64,000 nucleotides of DNA from Neotamlana laminarinivorans (GCF_020523925.1 NZ_JAJAPW010000002.1:558001-622000), one strand, 5' to 3'. Numbered from the stretch's first letter, positions 38,292 to 47,896 are shown. Notes: generated from the letters alone by a model not told the origin. Program-made: numbers and translations.

Positions 38292-39467
38292 TTAATCGTT
38301 TTTAGTATCTATTACCTTTACAAGTTGGCCGTCTTTAACGCTTCTTGCACCTTCGGCAATTATTTTTGTGCCTTTTTCAACTCCTGAAAGCACTTCTATA
38401 ACATCGCCTTGAGTTTTACCAGTTTTAATAATAACTTTTTTGGCTGTTCCTTCGTTTTTATCGTTTATGTTTTCAACAACATAAATATATTGCTCTCCAC
38501 TAGCATTTTCAGAAATAATGCTTTGTGGAATTAAATAAGCATTTTGGCTTGTGTAATCGTTAATTTTAACTTTTGCAGTTAAGTTAGGCTTTATTGAAGC
38601 GTCTTTGTTAGGAATGCCAATTTCTGCTTTAAAGGTTCGGTTTGCTGGATTAATAAAATTACCAGCTTGTCGTACTTTGGCATCAACTACTTTATTTAAA
38701 ATAGGAAAATCTACTTTTACAGATTTACCAACTACAATATCTGAAATGTAACGTTCTGGTACATCGGTTTCAATGTACATGTTGTTTAGGTTTACAATTC
38801 TGAATAATTGTGATTGTCCTGGAGCAACAACAGATCCTTGTTCGGTAATTACATCATCAATAGTTCCTGAAAATGGCGCTCTAACTGTAGTTTTGGCTAC
38901 TTGTTTTTCTAATTGATTAACAGCTTCTTGTTGTGCTTCGTAATTAGATTTTGCTTGTAAATATTGAATTTCGCTTCCTATTTTTTGATTCCATAATCGT
39001 TCTTGACGCTCGAAAGTAGTTTTAGATAAGGCAGTTTGTATTTTTAGTTGTGCTAGTTGTTGGCTTAAGCCACCATCATCTATTCTAGCTAAAACTTGCC
39101 CTTTACTTACTTTTTGTCCTTCTTTTACATAAACTTGCGATAGTACACCAGAGTATTCTGGGAAAATAATTAAGTTTTGTTTTGTATCTACGCTACCTTG
39201 TAACTCCACGTAGTGAATAAATTCTTCTTGTTTAGCAGTAAAAGTGGTAATTAAAGGTACTTTTTCTTGAGGGTCTAGTTCTTTAATTTTAAGCTGAATT
39301 TGTTTTAATTGATTTGATATTTCGAGTGCTTTTGCATCTAGTTCAGATTTCTTTTTACGTATTGCCGTTAAATCGTTTGTAGCAATTACATCATCTACAG
39401 ATTGGTTCTTGTTTCCACCACAAGATGCTAAAAGTAGGGTTACTAAAATTAATTGTAAATATTTCAT
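38292..39467 (-). CDS. Efflux RND periplasmic adaptor (membrane fusion protein)
   Basis: 391 residues. A lipoprotein signal ends at Cys16 (LLLAS-C-GGNK). A coiled coil spans ~35-65, the lipoyl-like half motif GVLSQVYVKEGQKVSKGQVLARID is near 105-130, a helical hairpin follows, and then the second lipoyl half (TVRAPFSGTIDDV) and beta-barrel domains. It links the RND pump to the outer-membrane channel. It lies between the tolC-like and RND genes with gaps of 8 and 26 bases. Confidence 0.92.
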   Translation of the reverse strand: MKYLQLILVTLLLASCGGNKNQSVDDVIATNDLTAIRKKKSELDAKALEISNQLKQIQLKIKELDPQEKVPLITTFTAKQEEFIHYVELQGSVDTKQNLIIFPEYSGVLSQVYVKEGQKVSKGQVLARIDDGGLSQQLAQLKIQTALSKTTFERQERLWNQKIGSEIQYLQAKSNYEAQQEAVNQLEKQVAKTTVRAPFSGTIDDVITEQGSVVAPGQSQLFRIVNLNNMYIETDVPERYISDIVVGKSVKVDFPILNKVVDAKVRQAGNFINPANRTFKAEIGIPNKDASIKPNLTAKVKINDYTSQNAYLIPQSIISENASGEQYIYVVENINDKNEGTAKKVIIKTGKTQGDVIEVLSGVEKGTKIIAEGARSVKDGQLVKVIDTKND

Positions 39468-39475
39468 TGTGGTTG

Positions 39476-40810
39476 TTATTTTAGGTTTAATAGGTTTTTT
39501 AATTCTGCTTTTTTGTTAATTACATCTATAATAGATTGTAAATATTCTTGTTGTATGGTGTAAAGTTGGGTTTGTGCTTGTCTTAAATCGAAACTACTAG
39601 CAATACCTTCACGGTATTTAATGGTGTTTTTACGTTCAATTTTTTCGGCTAAAGTCAAGTTTTTTTGTTTGTTAGCGTAGGTTTCTATAGCTAAATTATA
39701 TTCGTTTTTAGCGTTTTGCACATCTACATTTAATTGATTTTGCTGTTCTAAAAGATTGTTTTGTGCAATTTCCCATTCAATTTTTGCTTTTTGGCGTTTT
39801 GCTTTGTTGCCAAACGAACTAAAAATAGGTACAGTTAAACTTACGCCTGCGCCAGAAAAGAAATACCATTCTTGTTCTTTTTTAAAGAAATCTCCAAAAT
39901 TTTCGTTGTTACCAAGGTAACTAGCATTAACAAATGCGTTTAATTTTGGTAATTGTTCTGCTTTTTGCAATTTATATTCAAGCTCTTTGCTTGTAACTTC
40001 GTTTGTAGATATTTTGTAATCTATGTTATTGGTAATATCATGATTATCGCTAATTAAGTTTAGCGAAATATTTTCTGTTACTAAAGTTTCTAAATCACTG
40101 GTTAATGTAATAGTGTCGTTAGGGTTTAATCCTAAAAGTACTTTTAAATAACCTTTTGATATTTCGTGTAAAGTTTCAATGTTTTTAAGGTTGATTTCTA
40201 AGCTAGAAAGTGTAATTTGTAATTGTTCTACATCTTCTTCTTCGGTTAACCCATTTTCAAAAATTTTGGTTGTTTCGTTTAAATTGTCTTTTAAAACAGT
40301 AATGTTATTTTGGGTAATTACAATGCTTTCTTTAGTTAATAAAGCATTATTGTAAGCACTAATAACAGCAGTTTCAATTTGATTTACGGTTTTATCTTTA
40401 GCATTTTTTGATATTTCTAAAAACACTTTATTCGACTGTAAGCCAACAATATATCCACCATCAAAAAGTAATTGATTTAATTGAATTGCAGGTGTTAATT
40501 GGTGTTTAGGGTATAAAAACGGAATAATATTACTTGGGTCATCTGGGTCTACCTCTAAATCATCAAAAGGTGTTTTTAAGTTAGTACTATAATCTACTGC
40601 ACCATTTATTTGTGGTAAACCTAATGCGGTAGTAGCTTTTACGTCCTGTTTTGCAGCTAAAATACTTAAGTCTGCGTTCTTAATGGTTCTGTTGTTTTCT
40701 TTGGCATAATCTATAGCTTCTTGTAAGCTAAAACTATGGGAGCTATTTTCTTGTGCGTTTAATAATACACAAAAAAGAAAACCTATAATGGTAATTAGGT
40801 TGTTTTTCAT
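39476..40810 (-). CDS. TolC family outer-membrane efflux protein
   Basis: 444 residues. A signal peptide (cleavage near LLNAQ-E) is followed by two OEP repeats rich in long amphipathic helices (EAIDYAKENNRTIKNADL and the matching second repeat near 320-440). It forms the outer-membrane channel of the pump. The ATG overlaps the stop of tetR by four bases, so the operon order is tetR, tolC-like, MFP, RND. Confidence 0.92.
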   Translation of the reverse strand: MKNNLITIIGFLFCVLLNAQENSSHSFSLQEAIDYAKENNRTIKNADLSILAAKQDVKATTALGLPQINGAVDYSTNLKTPFDDLEVDPDDPSNIIPFLYPKHQLTPAIQLNQLLFDGGYIVGLQSNKVFLEISKNAKDKTVNQIETAVISAYNNALLTKESIVITQNNITVLKDNLNETTKIFENGLTEEEDVEQLQITLSSLEINLKNIETLHEISKGYLKVLLGLNPNDTITLTSDLETLVTENISLNLISDNHDITNNIDYKISTNEVTSKELEYKLQKAEQLPKLNAFVNASYLGNNENFGDFFKKEQEWYFFSGAGVSLTVPIFSSFGNKAKRQKAKIEWEIAQNNLLEQQNQLNVDVQNAKNEYNLAIETYANKQKNLTLAEKIERKNTIKYREGIASSFDLRQAQTQLYTIQQEYLQSIIDVINKKAELKNLLNLK

Positions 40811-41436
40811 TTATTAATTGTTTGTTGATTGATTTCTAAATAGTTGTTTAAATACTCTAGTCCTTTCGATGTGCAAATTCCTTGTAAATGGTATTCCGTA
40901 TAATTATCCATAAGTTCCTGCATAGAAAAATGCTCTAAAGGAAAAAGTGCTTTATCTTTTAAAGCCATCATGCACGTAAAATATATTTTGGTTACAAACT
41001 CTAGGTTTAAATTATTACGAAATAAACCACTTAGTTGTCCACGTTTTAAATTTTCGCGAATACACTCTTGCATTACACACATTTGCTTGTGTTTAACTTC
41101 TTTATAAATTTTAGGATAATATTTTTCGAGTTGATATTGGGGCGACGATTTTTCATCTTTTAAATTACGCATTAAAAAATTCTTTATCTCGTAAATTTCG
41201 TCAATAGGATTTTTTTGTAGACTACAAATACCATTAATTCCACCAGATATTGTTTGAAATAAATGATTAACTGAAGCTTCAACTAATACAGTTTTATTCT
41301 TAAAATATTGATAAATGGTTTTTTTTGATATGCCTTGCGTATTGGCAATATCATCCATGGTTACGCTTTTAAATCCGTAATTTAAAAACAAATCTACAGC
41401 AGTGTTTAAAATATTCTCTTTCATAATTTGGGGCAA
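40807..41436 (-). CDS. TetR/AcrR family transcriptional regulator
   Basis: 209 residues. The N-terminal HTH (MKENILNTAVDLFLNYGFKS, then TMDDIANTQGISKKTIYQYF) is typical TetR; the rest is an all-helical ligand domain. It is the first gene of the efflux operon and very likely represses it. A perfect 9-10-9 inverted repeat lies 11 bases upstream of its start (41447-41474) and is the obvious operator. The ATG at codon 5 (41424) could also be the start. Confidence 0.9.
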   Translation of the reverse strand: MPQIMKENILNTAVDLFLNYGFKSVTMDDIANTQGISKKTIYQYFKNKTVLVEASVNHLFQTISGGINGICSLQKNPIDEIYEIKNFLMRNLKDEKSSPQYQLEKYYPKIYKEVKHKQMCVMQECIRENLKRGQLSGLFRNNLNLEFVTKIYFTCMMALKDKALFPLEHFSMQELMDNYTEYHLQGICTSKGLEYLNNYLEINQQTINK

Positions 41437-41446
41437 ATGTACAACC

Positions 41447-41474
41447 GGAAACTATAAAAACAAAAATAGTTTCC
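41447..41474. promoter_or_regulatory. Perfect inverted repeat, candidate TetR operator
   Basis: GGAAACTAT (41447-41455) and ATAGTTTCC (41466-41474) are exact reverse complements around a 10-base A-rich spacer. They lie between tetR and the divergent polyprenyl synthetase gene. Confidence 0.75.
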
Positions 41475-41534
41475 AAAGTTTTACCGTTTTTTAACATTAA
41501 ACTTGTTTTCTGCTTTTTTGTAGAAGTTTTCATT

Positions 41535-41542
41535 TATTTTTG
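41535..41542 (+). promoter_or_regulatory. -7 promoter box, near-leaderless polyprenyl synthetase gene
   Basis: TATTTTTG matches TAnnTTTG at all eight positions. The ATG is only four bases after it, so the transcript would have almost no leader. I see no convincing TTG at standard spacing. Confidence 0.4.
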
Positions 41543-41546
41543 TGCT

Positions 41547-42521
41547 ATGCATTCAATAGACGATTACAGAACTCATTTTGTTTCATTCTTAGAAACATTT
41601 GTTACAGAAAAAGAACCAAAAAATCTTTATAATCCCATAAATTATATTTTAAATCTGGGAGGAAAACGTTTAAGACCAGTATTAACTTTAATGAGCGCCG
41701 ATATTTTTAATGGAAATTATAAAGAGGCTTTAAATGCAGCATTAAGTATTGAGGTTTTTCATAATTTTTCGTTAGTTCATGATGATATTATGGACGATGC
41801 ACCATTGCGTAGAGGTAAAAAAACTGTACACGAAAAATGGGATATAAATACAGGTATTCTTTCCGGTGATGCTATGCTAATTATGGCATATCAGCTTTTC
41901 GAAAATTATGAAGCAAATGTTTTTCAAGCTTTGGCTAAATTGTTTAGTAAAACAGCTTTAGAGGTTTGTGAAGGTCAACAATATGACGTTGATTTTGAAA
42001 CCAGAAACGATGTTACCATTCCAGAGTATTTAAAAATGATTGAATATAAAACCGCTGTTTTAGTTGGTGCTGCCATGAAAATGGGGGCTATTGTAGCAAA
42101 AGCTTCTACAGAAGAGCAAAATAATATCTATGAGTTTGGTAAAAATTTAGGAATAGCCTTCCAGTTACAAGACGATTATTTAGATGCCTTTGGAGACCCA
42201 AAGACTTTTGGAAAACAAGTTGGTGGCGATATTATTGAAAATAAAAAGACTTATTTATACCTAAAAGCGATCGAGTTTTTAGGTGAAAATGATAAAGTAG
42301 AATTAGTAAACTTATTTTCGTCGCAACCCGATAAGGTTGAAGAAAAAGTGGAAACAGCTAAACGTTTGTTTAAAGCGTCAGGTTCGGCAGATGCAACCAA
42401 AGAAGCTATAAAATTGTATACAAATAAGGCGTTTAAAAATTTAGATGATTTAAAAATTTCTGAAGAGAAGAAAGAGTTGTTAAAAGCCTTTGGTAGTAGT
42501 TTAATGAATCGTACAGTTTAA
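41547..42521 (+). CDS. Polyprenyl diphosphate synthase
   Basis: 324 residues, all-helical. Two Asp-rich motifs, DDIMD (in LVHDDIMDDAPLRRG) and DDYLD (in FQLQDDYLDAFGDP), bind the magnesium-diphosphate of the allylic and homoallylic substrates. The GGKRLRP segment is near residue 31. It elongates isoprenoid chains; the product length (menaquinone side chain or shorter) depends on residues before the first motif and is not clear by eye. It is followed after two bases by the gene at 42524-42874, so they form an operon. Confidence 0.92.
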   Translation: MHSIDDYRTHFVSFLETFVTEKEPKNLYNPINYILNLGGKRLRPVLTLMSADIFNGNYKEALNAALSIEVFHNFSLVHDDIMDDAPLRRGKKTVHEKWDINTGILSGDAMLIMAYQLFENYEANVFQALAKLFSKTALEVCEGQQYDVDFETRNDVTIPEYLKMIEYKTAVLVGAAMKMGAIVAKASTEEQNNIYEFGKNLGIAFQLQDDYLDAFGDPKTFGKQVGGDIIENKKTYLYLKAIEFLGENDKVELVNLFSSQPDKVEEKVETAKRLFKASGSADATKEAIKLYTNKAFKNLDDLKISEEKKELLKAFGSSLMNRTV

Positions 42522-42523
42522 TA

Positions 42524-42874
42524 ATGCAACTCCCAACAACTTTTGACGCATTAATTAAAGAAGCTAATCAATTAAACTTATATACAAGTTTAGTAAAACA
42601 ACTTAATAAAGATTTTTTGTTGGCTAACATAGATTTTGATTTTCATCAAGATATACCACCAACAAGTTTAAAGCTAGTTTTGCATGAAACTGTTTATAGG
42701 CTTATTCAAGAAAAATTCTCAGAATATTTAAACTTACTTTACATTATAGATGTATCTGAAGATGCTATAAAGGCATTAAATGGTGACGACGTTTTAAAGC
42801 TTTCAGAAGCAGTATCGTTTTTAATTTTAAAACGTGAATGGCAAAAAGTTTGGTTTAGGCATAAATACGCTTAA
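42524..42874 (+). CDS. Hypothetical protein linked to polyprenyl synthase
   Basis: 116 residues, no signal or membrane segment, mostly helical, with a basic C-terminus (LKREWQKVWFRHKYA). I recognise no family. It begins two bases after the polyprenyl synthase stop and must share its transcript. Its stop codon overlaps the stop of the convergent gene at 42871-43389. Confidence 0.75.
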   Translation: MQLPTTFDALIKEANQLNLYTSLVKQLNKDFLLANIDFDFHQDIPPTSLKLVLHETVYRLIQEKFSEYLNLLYIIDVSEDAIKALNGDDVLKLSEAVSFLILKREWQKVWFRHKYA

Positions 42875-43389
42875 AAATATACCCGAATAAACGGCATCCA
42901 CGCATTTGCATAGATACTTTTATCATTATCGTAAAGCACATCATACCTAACACCTAGAGTAAAATTATTACTTCTGTATCCGGCACCTAAAAACAGTGCA
43001 GGTAACCAATATTTATCTGTAGCAATTGTATTGTTATCAAAACTAGTGTTAACATTTAATTGCTCAAATTCTGCCGAAAGTTGTATCTCTGGAATTACGT
43101 TAGCTAGTCCAATTAAACTTCCGCCTAAAATTGTAGACTTGTATATATCCTTTTGTCTGTTATATGTAAAGTTTAAACCCAAACCAGCAGAAAAAATTTG
43201 GTCAAACTCATATATGGCACTTGGTGCAATTGTTCCGCTAAAAAAATCATTGCTAAAATTAGCTCCTAAGCCCCCTCCAAACTTTACTTTTTCCCAAGAA
43301 AATAGAGAGCTAGATTGTGCTTTCATTTTAAAATTAACAGTTAAGCTAAAAAAACAGAAACATAAAATGTAAAAATTTGTGGTTTTCAT
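42871..43389 (-). CDS. Secreted outer-membrane-like protein next to sucA
   Basis: About 172 residues from the ATG at 43389. I prefer that start to the upstream one at 43470 because it gives a proper signal peptide (MKTTNFYILCFCFFSLTVN, then Ala-Gln). The mature protein shows alternating beta-strand pattern (GLGLNFTYNRQ, LFLGAGYRSNNFTLGVRYDV) and ends in an aromatic (RVYF), like a small outer-membrane barrel. Relatives beside flavobacterial sucA are often labelled alpha-ketoglutarate decarboxylase, a name I think is copied from the neighbour and not supported by this sequence. Confidence 0.75.
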   Translation of the reverse strand: MKTTNFYILCFCFFSLTVNFKMKAQSSSLFSWEKVKFGGGLGANFSNDFFSGTIAPSAIYEFDQIFSAGLGLNFTYNRQKDIYKSTILGGSLIGLANVIPEIQLSAEFEQLNVNTSFDNNTIATDKYWLPALFLGAGYRSNNFTLGVRYDVLYDNDKSIYANAWMPFIRVYF

Positions 43390-43493
43390 AATAAAGAATC
43401 TATAAAAAATTAACAAAAATTTAATATCACGAATTAAATTGAAGATCAAGATATAAAAATAGTTAAACAAACCTCTAATTATGCTAAAAATTG

Positions 43494-43501
43494 TATTTTT
43501 G
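43494..43501 (+). promoter_or_regulatory. -7 promoter box of sucA
   Basis: TATTTTTG, a full match to TAnnTTTG, 41 bases before the sucA ATG. No clear TTG at -33 is seen. Confidence 0.4.
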
Positions 43502-43542
43502 AAAAATATTTTTACTAAACCTACAAGGTATTAAATAAAACA

Positions 43543-46293
43543 ATGGATAAATATTCCTTTTTAAATGCAGCTCATACAGCATATTTTGCAGAATTATATG
43601 AGCAATATTTACAAAATCCCGATGCCATAGAGCCAAGTTGGAGAGCCTTTTTTCAAGGGTGCGATTTTGGTAGTGAGAATTATGGTGTAAGCGGAGAAAT
43701 AGTTGATGGTGTTAGCACGCAAATACCAGAACATTTACAGAAAGAATTTCAAGTTGTAAAATTAATTGATGGATACAGAATGCGAGGGCATTTGTTTACA
43801 AAAACAAATCCTGTTCGCGACCGTCGTACTTATACACCAACTTTAGATTTACAAAATTTTGGTCTTAGCGAAAACGATTTAGCTACCGTTTTTAATGCTG
43901 GCGAAGTATTAGGTATTGGTGCACAACCATTAAGTGTTATTTTAAAACATTTAAACAGTATTTACTGCGATTCTATAGGTGTAGAATACATGTATTTGCG
44001 TAATCCCGAGGTTATTGGTTGGTGGCAAGAGCAACTTAACAAAAATGATAATCAGCCAAGTTTTTCTGCAGAAACAAAAAAATACATCTTATCTAAACTA
44101 AACCAAGCGGTTACTTTTGAAAACTTTTTACAAACCAAATATGTTGGTCAAAAACGTTTTTCATTAGAGGGTGGAGAGTCTTTAATACCAGCAATAAGTA
44201 ATGTGCTATTTTATGCATCTTTAAAGTACGATGTAAAAGAATGCGTTTTAGGTATGGCACACCGAGGCAGACTAAGTACATTGGTTAACATTTTTAGAAA
44301 GCCATTACGCGAGTTGTTTAACGAATTTGATGGTAAAGATTTTGAAGACGAAAACATTGATGGAGATGTAAAGTATCATTTAGGTTTAACTTTAAATAAA
44401 ACCTACCAGAATGGTAAAAGCATTAAAATGAACTTAGTGCCTAATCCATCACATTTAGAAACCGTTGCTCCAGTAGCCGAAGGTATTACAAGAGCAAAAA
44501 TAGATAATGATTATAACGGAGATGACTCGAAAATAATACCAATAGTTGTTCATGGAGATGCAGCTATAGCAGGTCAAGGTATCGTTTACGAAGTTGCACA
44601 AATGAGCCGATTAAACGGTTACAAAACCGGTGGTACAATACATATTGTAGTTAACAACCAAGTAGGTTTTACTACCAATTATTTAGATGCTCGCTCCAGT
44701 ACATATTGTACAGATGTTGCCAAAGTAACCTTATCTCCAGTTTTACATGTAAATTCTGATGATGCTGAAGCTGTAGTTCATGCCGTAGAAATGGCTTTAG
44801 AGTACAGAATGCGATATAAAAAAGATGTTTATATAGATTTGTTAGGATATCGTAAATATGGCCATAACGAAGGTGATGAGCCCCGATTTACACAACCAAC
44901 ATTATACAAATCTATATCAAAACACCCAAACCCGTTTAAAATATATTCTGATAAGTTAATTGCTGAAGGAACTATAGATAAAGGTTATGTAGATGGTATT
45001 GTTACAGAATTTAAAGAAACTCTTGAGAGTGAATACGAAAAATCTAAAGAGGCCGACTCTTCAAAAGTTCGTGAATTCATGGAAGAGCGTTGGGAAGATT
45101 TTACCAGAAGAGGTGTTGATGCTATGTTAAAGGAGGTAGAAACAACCTATCCAAAAAATAAATTAGAACACATATCTAAAGTAGTTTCTACAGTTCCAGA
45201 AGGCGTAAAGTTTTTAAGAAAAGCAGAACGTATTCTTGAAGGGCGTAAAAAAATGGTTTTTGAAACCGATACTTTAGATTGGGGAATGGCAGAAACTTTA
45301 GCCTACGGAACTTTAATGGAAGAAGGCTTTAACGTGCGTATATCTGGTCAAGATGTAGAACGCGGAACATTTAGTCATCGCCATGCTATACTTCGAGATG
45401 AAAAATCTGAAGAACGAATAAACTTACTAAACACAAACCCAGATAATAAAGGTGAAATGTATATTTTTAATTCCTTTTTATCTGAATATGGTGTACTTGG
45501 TTTCGATTATGGTTACGCCATGGCAAACCCAAATACATTAACCATTTGGGAAGCACAGTTTGGAGATTTTAGTAATGGTGCACAAATAATTTTCGACCAA
45601 TATTTATCGGCAGCAGAAGATAAATGGAAAGTTCAAAACGGTATTGTAGTATTGTTACCTCACGGATACGAAGGTCAAGGTTCAGAACACTCTTCAGCAA
45701 GAATGGAGCGTTACTTACAACTTTGTGCCAACGATAACATGATTGTAGCAGACTGTACAACACCTGCCAACTTTTTCCACTTATTGCGTCGCCAAATGAA
45801 ACGCGATTTTAGAAAGCCATTAGTTGTTTTAACACCAAAGAGCTTATTACGCCACCCAAAAGCAGTATCTTCAATTAACGAATTAGCATCAGGAACCTTC
45901 CAAGAAGTTATAGATGATACTATTGAAGCTTCAAAAGTTGAAAAATTAGTATTCTGTACAGGTAAATTTTATTATGATTTATTGGCAGAACGCGAAACTT
46001 TAAATAGAGAAGATGTTGCATTAGTGAGAATAGAACAGCTTTTCCCGCTTCATTTAGATAAAATACAAGAAGTAATTAATAAATATCCAAATGTAGAAAA
46101 TTATGTTTGGGCTCAAGAAGAGCCCAAAAATATGGGAGCTTGGAGTTTTATGGCAGAACGCTTAAATATAGTAAAACTAGAAGTTTGTTCAAGACCATAT
46201 AGCTCGGTGCCTGCACCTGGTTCAAGTACAAGAGATAAAAGGAGACAACGCCGCGTAATTGACGCTGTTTTTAATAACGAAGAAATAAAATAA
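43543..46293 (+). CDS. sucA: 2-oxoglutarate dehydrogenase E1 component
   Basis: 916 residues, homodimeric thiamine-diphosphate enzyme. The N-terminal segment (FLNAAHTAYFAELYEQYLQN) is typical of E1o. The ThDP site includes GMAHRGRLSTLVN and GDAAIAGQG; the C-terminal half has EAQFGDFSNGAQ and LPHGYEGQGSEHSSAR. It decarboxylates 2-oxoglutarate and passes the succinyl group to the E2 lipoyl arm. It is in an operon with sucB (30-base gap). The E3 gene (lpd) is not in the window. Confidence 0.97.
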   Translation: MDKYSFLNAAHTAYFAELYEQYLQNPDAIEPSWRAFFQGCDFGSENYGVSGEIVDGVSTQIPEHLQKEFQVVKLIDGYRMRGHLFTKTNPVRDRRTYTPTLDLQNFGLSENDLATVFNAGEVLGIGAQPLSVILKHLNSIYCDSIGVEYMYLRNPEVIGWWQEQLNKNDNQPSFSAETKKYILSKLNQAVTFENFLQTKYVGQKRFSLEGGESLIPAISNVLFYASLKYDVKECVLGMAHRGRLSTLVNIFRKPLRELFNEFDGKDFEDENIDGDVKYHLGLTLNKTYQNGKSIKMNLVPNPSHLETVAPVAEGITRAKIDNDYNGDDSKIIPIVVHGDAAIAGQGIVYEVAQMSRLNGYKTGGTIHIVVNNQVGFTTNYLDARSSTYCTDVAKVTLSPVLHVNSDDAEAVVHAVEMALEYRMRYKKDVYIDLLGYRKYGHNEGDEPRFTQPTLYKSISKHPNPFKIYSDKLIAEGTIDKGYVDGIVTEFKETLESEYEKSKEADSSKVREFMEERWEDFTRRGVDAMLKEVETTYPKNKLEHISKVVSTVPEGVKFLRKAERILEGRKKMVFETDTLDWGMAETLAYGTLMEEGFNVRISGQDVERGTFSHRHAILRDEKSEERINLLNTNPDNKGEMYIFNSFLSEYGVLGFDYGYAMANPNTLTIWEAQFGDFSNGAQIIFDQYLSAAEDKWKVQNGIVVLLPHGYEGQGSEHSSARMERYLQLCANDNMIVADCTTPANFFHLLRRQMKRDFRKPLVVLTPKSLLRHPKAVSSINELASGTFQEVIDDTIEASKVEKLVFCTGKFYYDLLAERETLNREDVALVRIEQLFPLHLDKIQEVINKYPNVENYVWAQEEPKNMGAWSFMAERLNIVKLEVCSRPYSSVPAPGSSTRDKRRQRRVIDAVFNNEEIK

Positions 46294-46323
46294 ACGAAAA
46301 ATACGACTTAAAAATTAAGACCA

Positions 46324-47532
46324 ATGATTTTAGAAATGAAAGTCCCTTCTCCAGGGGAATCTATTACTGAGGTAGAAATAGCAACATGGCTAGTAGAAGA
46401 TGGTGATTATGTTGAAAAAGATCAAGCCATAGCAGAGGTAGATAGTGACAAGGCAACGCTAGAATTACCTGCAGAGGTTAGCGGTACCATTACATTAAAA
46501 GCAGAAGAAGGTGATGCTGTTGCAGTAGGAGCCGTTGTTTGCTTAATTGATACAGATGCTGAAAAACCTGAAGGAGGTGAAGCGCCAAAGACTGAAGCTA
46601 AAGAAGAAGCACCAAAAGCTGAAGTTACAAAACCAGCAACTGCTGAAAAAACATATGCAACAGGAACAGCAAGTCCTGCTGCTAAAAAAATATTAGCAGA
46701 AAAAGGTATTGAAGCTTCATCGGTTTCTGGAACAGGAAAAGATGGTAGAGTAACAAAAGACGATGCTGTAAAAGCAGTACCTTCAATGGGAACGCCTACA
46801 GGAGGTTCTAGAGGAGAAAGTCGTAGTAAAATGTCCATGTTACGTCGTAAAGTAGCAGAACGCTTAGTTGAGGCTAAAAATACCACGGCTATGTTAACAA
46901 CGTTTAACGAAGTTAACATGACACCTATTTTTGAGCTACGTAACGAATACAAGGAAACTTTTAAAGCAAAACATGGTGTTGGTTTAGGTTTCATGTCTTT
47001 CTTTACTTTAGCTGTTGTTCGTGCATTAAAAATGTATCCTGCTGTAAACTCAATGATTGACGGTAAGGAAATGATTTCTTATGATTTCTGTGATATTAGT
47101 ATTGCAGTATCTGGACCTAAAGGATTAATGGTTCCTGTAATTAGAAACGCCGAAAATTTAACCTTTAGAGGTGTAGAGTCTGAAGTAAAACGTTTAGCAT
47201 TACGTGCTCGCGATGGTCAAATTACGGTTGATGAAATGACAGGTGGTACTTTTACCATTACTAATGGCGGTGTATTTGGTAGTATGTTATCTACACCTAT
47301 TATTAATCCACCTCAAAGCGGTATTTTAGGAATGCATAACATTATACAACGTCCGATTGCTGTAGATGGTAATGTTGAAATTCACCCAATGATGTATGTT
47401 GCATTGTCATACGATCATAGAATTATTGATGGCAAAGAAAGTGTTGGATTTTTAGTAGCTGTTAAAGAGGCTTTAGAAAACCCTATAGATTTACTAATGA
47501 ATAACGATGTAAAAAAGGCTTTAGAATTATAA
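46324..47532 (+). CDS. sucB: Dihydrolipoamide succinyltransferase (E2)
   Basis: 402 residues. One lipoyl domain (1-75) has the lipoylated Lys43 in [13 protein letters not shown]. An Ala/Glu/Pro-rich linker follows, then a small E1/E3-binding domain (~112-150, [14 protein letters not shown]) and the catalytic core (~170-402) with the HxxxDG motif ([10 protein letters not shown]). It transfers the succinyl group to CoA. It completes the sucAB operon, followed by a strong terminator. Confidence 0.96.
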   Translation: MILEMKVPSPGESITEVEIATWLVEDGDYVEKDQAIAEVDSDKATLELPAEVSGTITLKAEEGDAVAVGAVVCLIDTDAEKPEGGEAPKTEAKEEAPKAEVTKPATAEKTYATGTASPAAKKILAEKGIEASSVSGTGKDGRVTKDDAVKAVPSMGTPTGGSRGESRSKMSMLRRKVAERLVEAKNTTAMLTTFNEVNMTPIFELRNEYKETFKAKHGVGLGFMSFFTLAVVRALKMYPAVNSMIDGKEMISYDFCDISIAVSGPKGLMVPVIRNAENLTFRGVESEVKRLALRARDGQITVDEMTGGTFTITNGGVFGSMLSTPIINPPQSGILGMHNIIQRPIAVDGNVEIHPMMYVALSYDHRIIDGKESVGFLVAVKEALENPIDLLMNNDVKKALEL

Positions 47533-47551
47533 AATATTTTTAAATCTAAGT

Positions 47552-47583
47552 AAAAAGGCGCTGTGTAAACAGCGCCTTTTTTG
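47552..47583 (+). terminator. Intrinsic terminator of sucAB
   Basis: AAAAAGGCGCTGT pairs with ACAGCGCCTTTTT around a short loop, with a T run. Confidence 0.88.
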
Positions 47584-47594
47584 TATTATCGTGT

Positions 47595-47717
47595 TTAATA
47601 AAAAAATGTAATAATATTAAATGTTATGGTAATAATTACTAGAATAGCTAAACCCACAACACAGCATTTATTAAATAGCTTATTTTGTTGTTCCATAATT
47701 AAACCGTTGTTTTTCAT
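47595..47717 (-). CDS. Small membrane protein, 40 residues
   Basis: Read directly from the minus strand: ATG at 47717, TAA at 47597-47595. After a polar start (MKNNGLIMEQQNKLFNK) and two cysteines, residues ~20-39 form one hydrophobic helix (VVGLAILVIITITF and on). No family is known to me. It ends 11 bases from the sucAB terminator. An AATACG-N8-CGTATT palindrome lies 99 bases upstream. An alternative start is at 47696. It is plausible as a small inner-membrane protein but could be a chance frame in AT-rich DNA. Confidence 0.42.
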   Translation of the reverse strand: MKNNGLIMEQQNKLFNKCCVVGLAILVIITITFNIITFFY

Positions 47718-47810
47718 TTTTAAATCTCTAAAATTGAGTTTTTTAGGGTTAAAAATATAGTGTTAAATGTTGTTAGTTGCTGGTGTTAAAATTAGCTATA
47801 TATATTTGTA

Positions 47811-47840
47811 AAAAAAATACGCACTTATACGTATTTTTTT
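47811..47840. promoter_or_regulatory. Palindrome AATACG-N8-CGTATT, copy 3, with extended A/T arms
   Basis: The core is 47816-47835 with spacer CACTTATA. With flanking A and T runs the arms are 11 bases each. It lies upstream of the 40-residue ORF. Confidence 0.55.
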
Positions 47841-47858
47841 AAATTTTATTATTTTATT

Positions 47859-47896
47859 AAAAAAGGTTCTTAATCATTAAAGACTAAGAACCTTTT
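47859..47896. terminator. Hairpin with A/T flanks
   Basis: AAAAGGTTCTTA pairs with TAAGAACCTTTT around a 12-base loop in the gap between sucB and the RDD gene. It looks like a terminator, yet no annotated gene ends close to it, so it may close an unannotated short transcript. Confidence 0.5.

Noticed and set aside
42871-43389. Alpha-ketoglutarate decarboxylase label for the small protein next to sucA
   Set aside because: The sequence is a signal peptide plus beta strands with no thiamine-diphosphate motif. The name probably spread from the neighbouring gene.
46422-46994. 190-codon minus-strand frame inside sucB
   Set aside because: It lies wholly within a certain E2 gene and has Ala/Ser/Val composition caused by the linker region; no motif or promoter.
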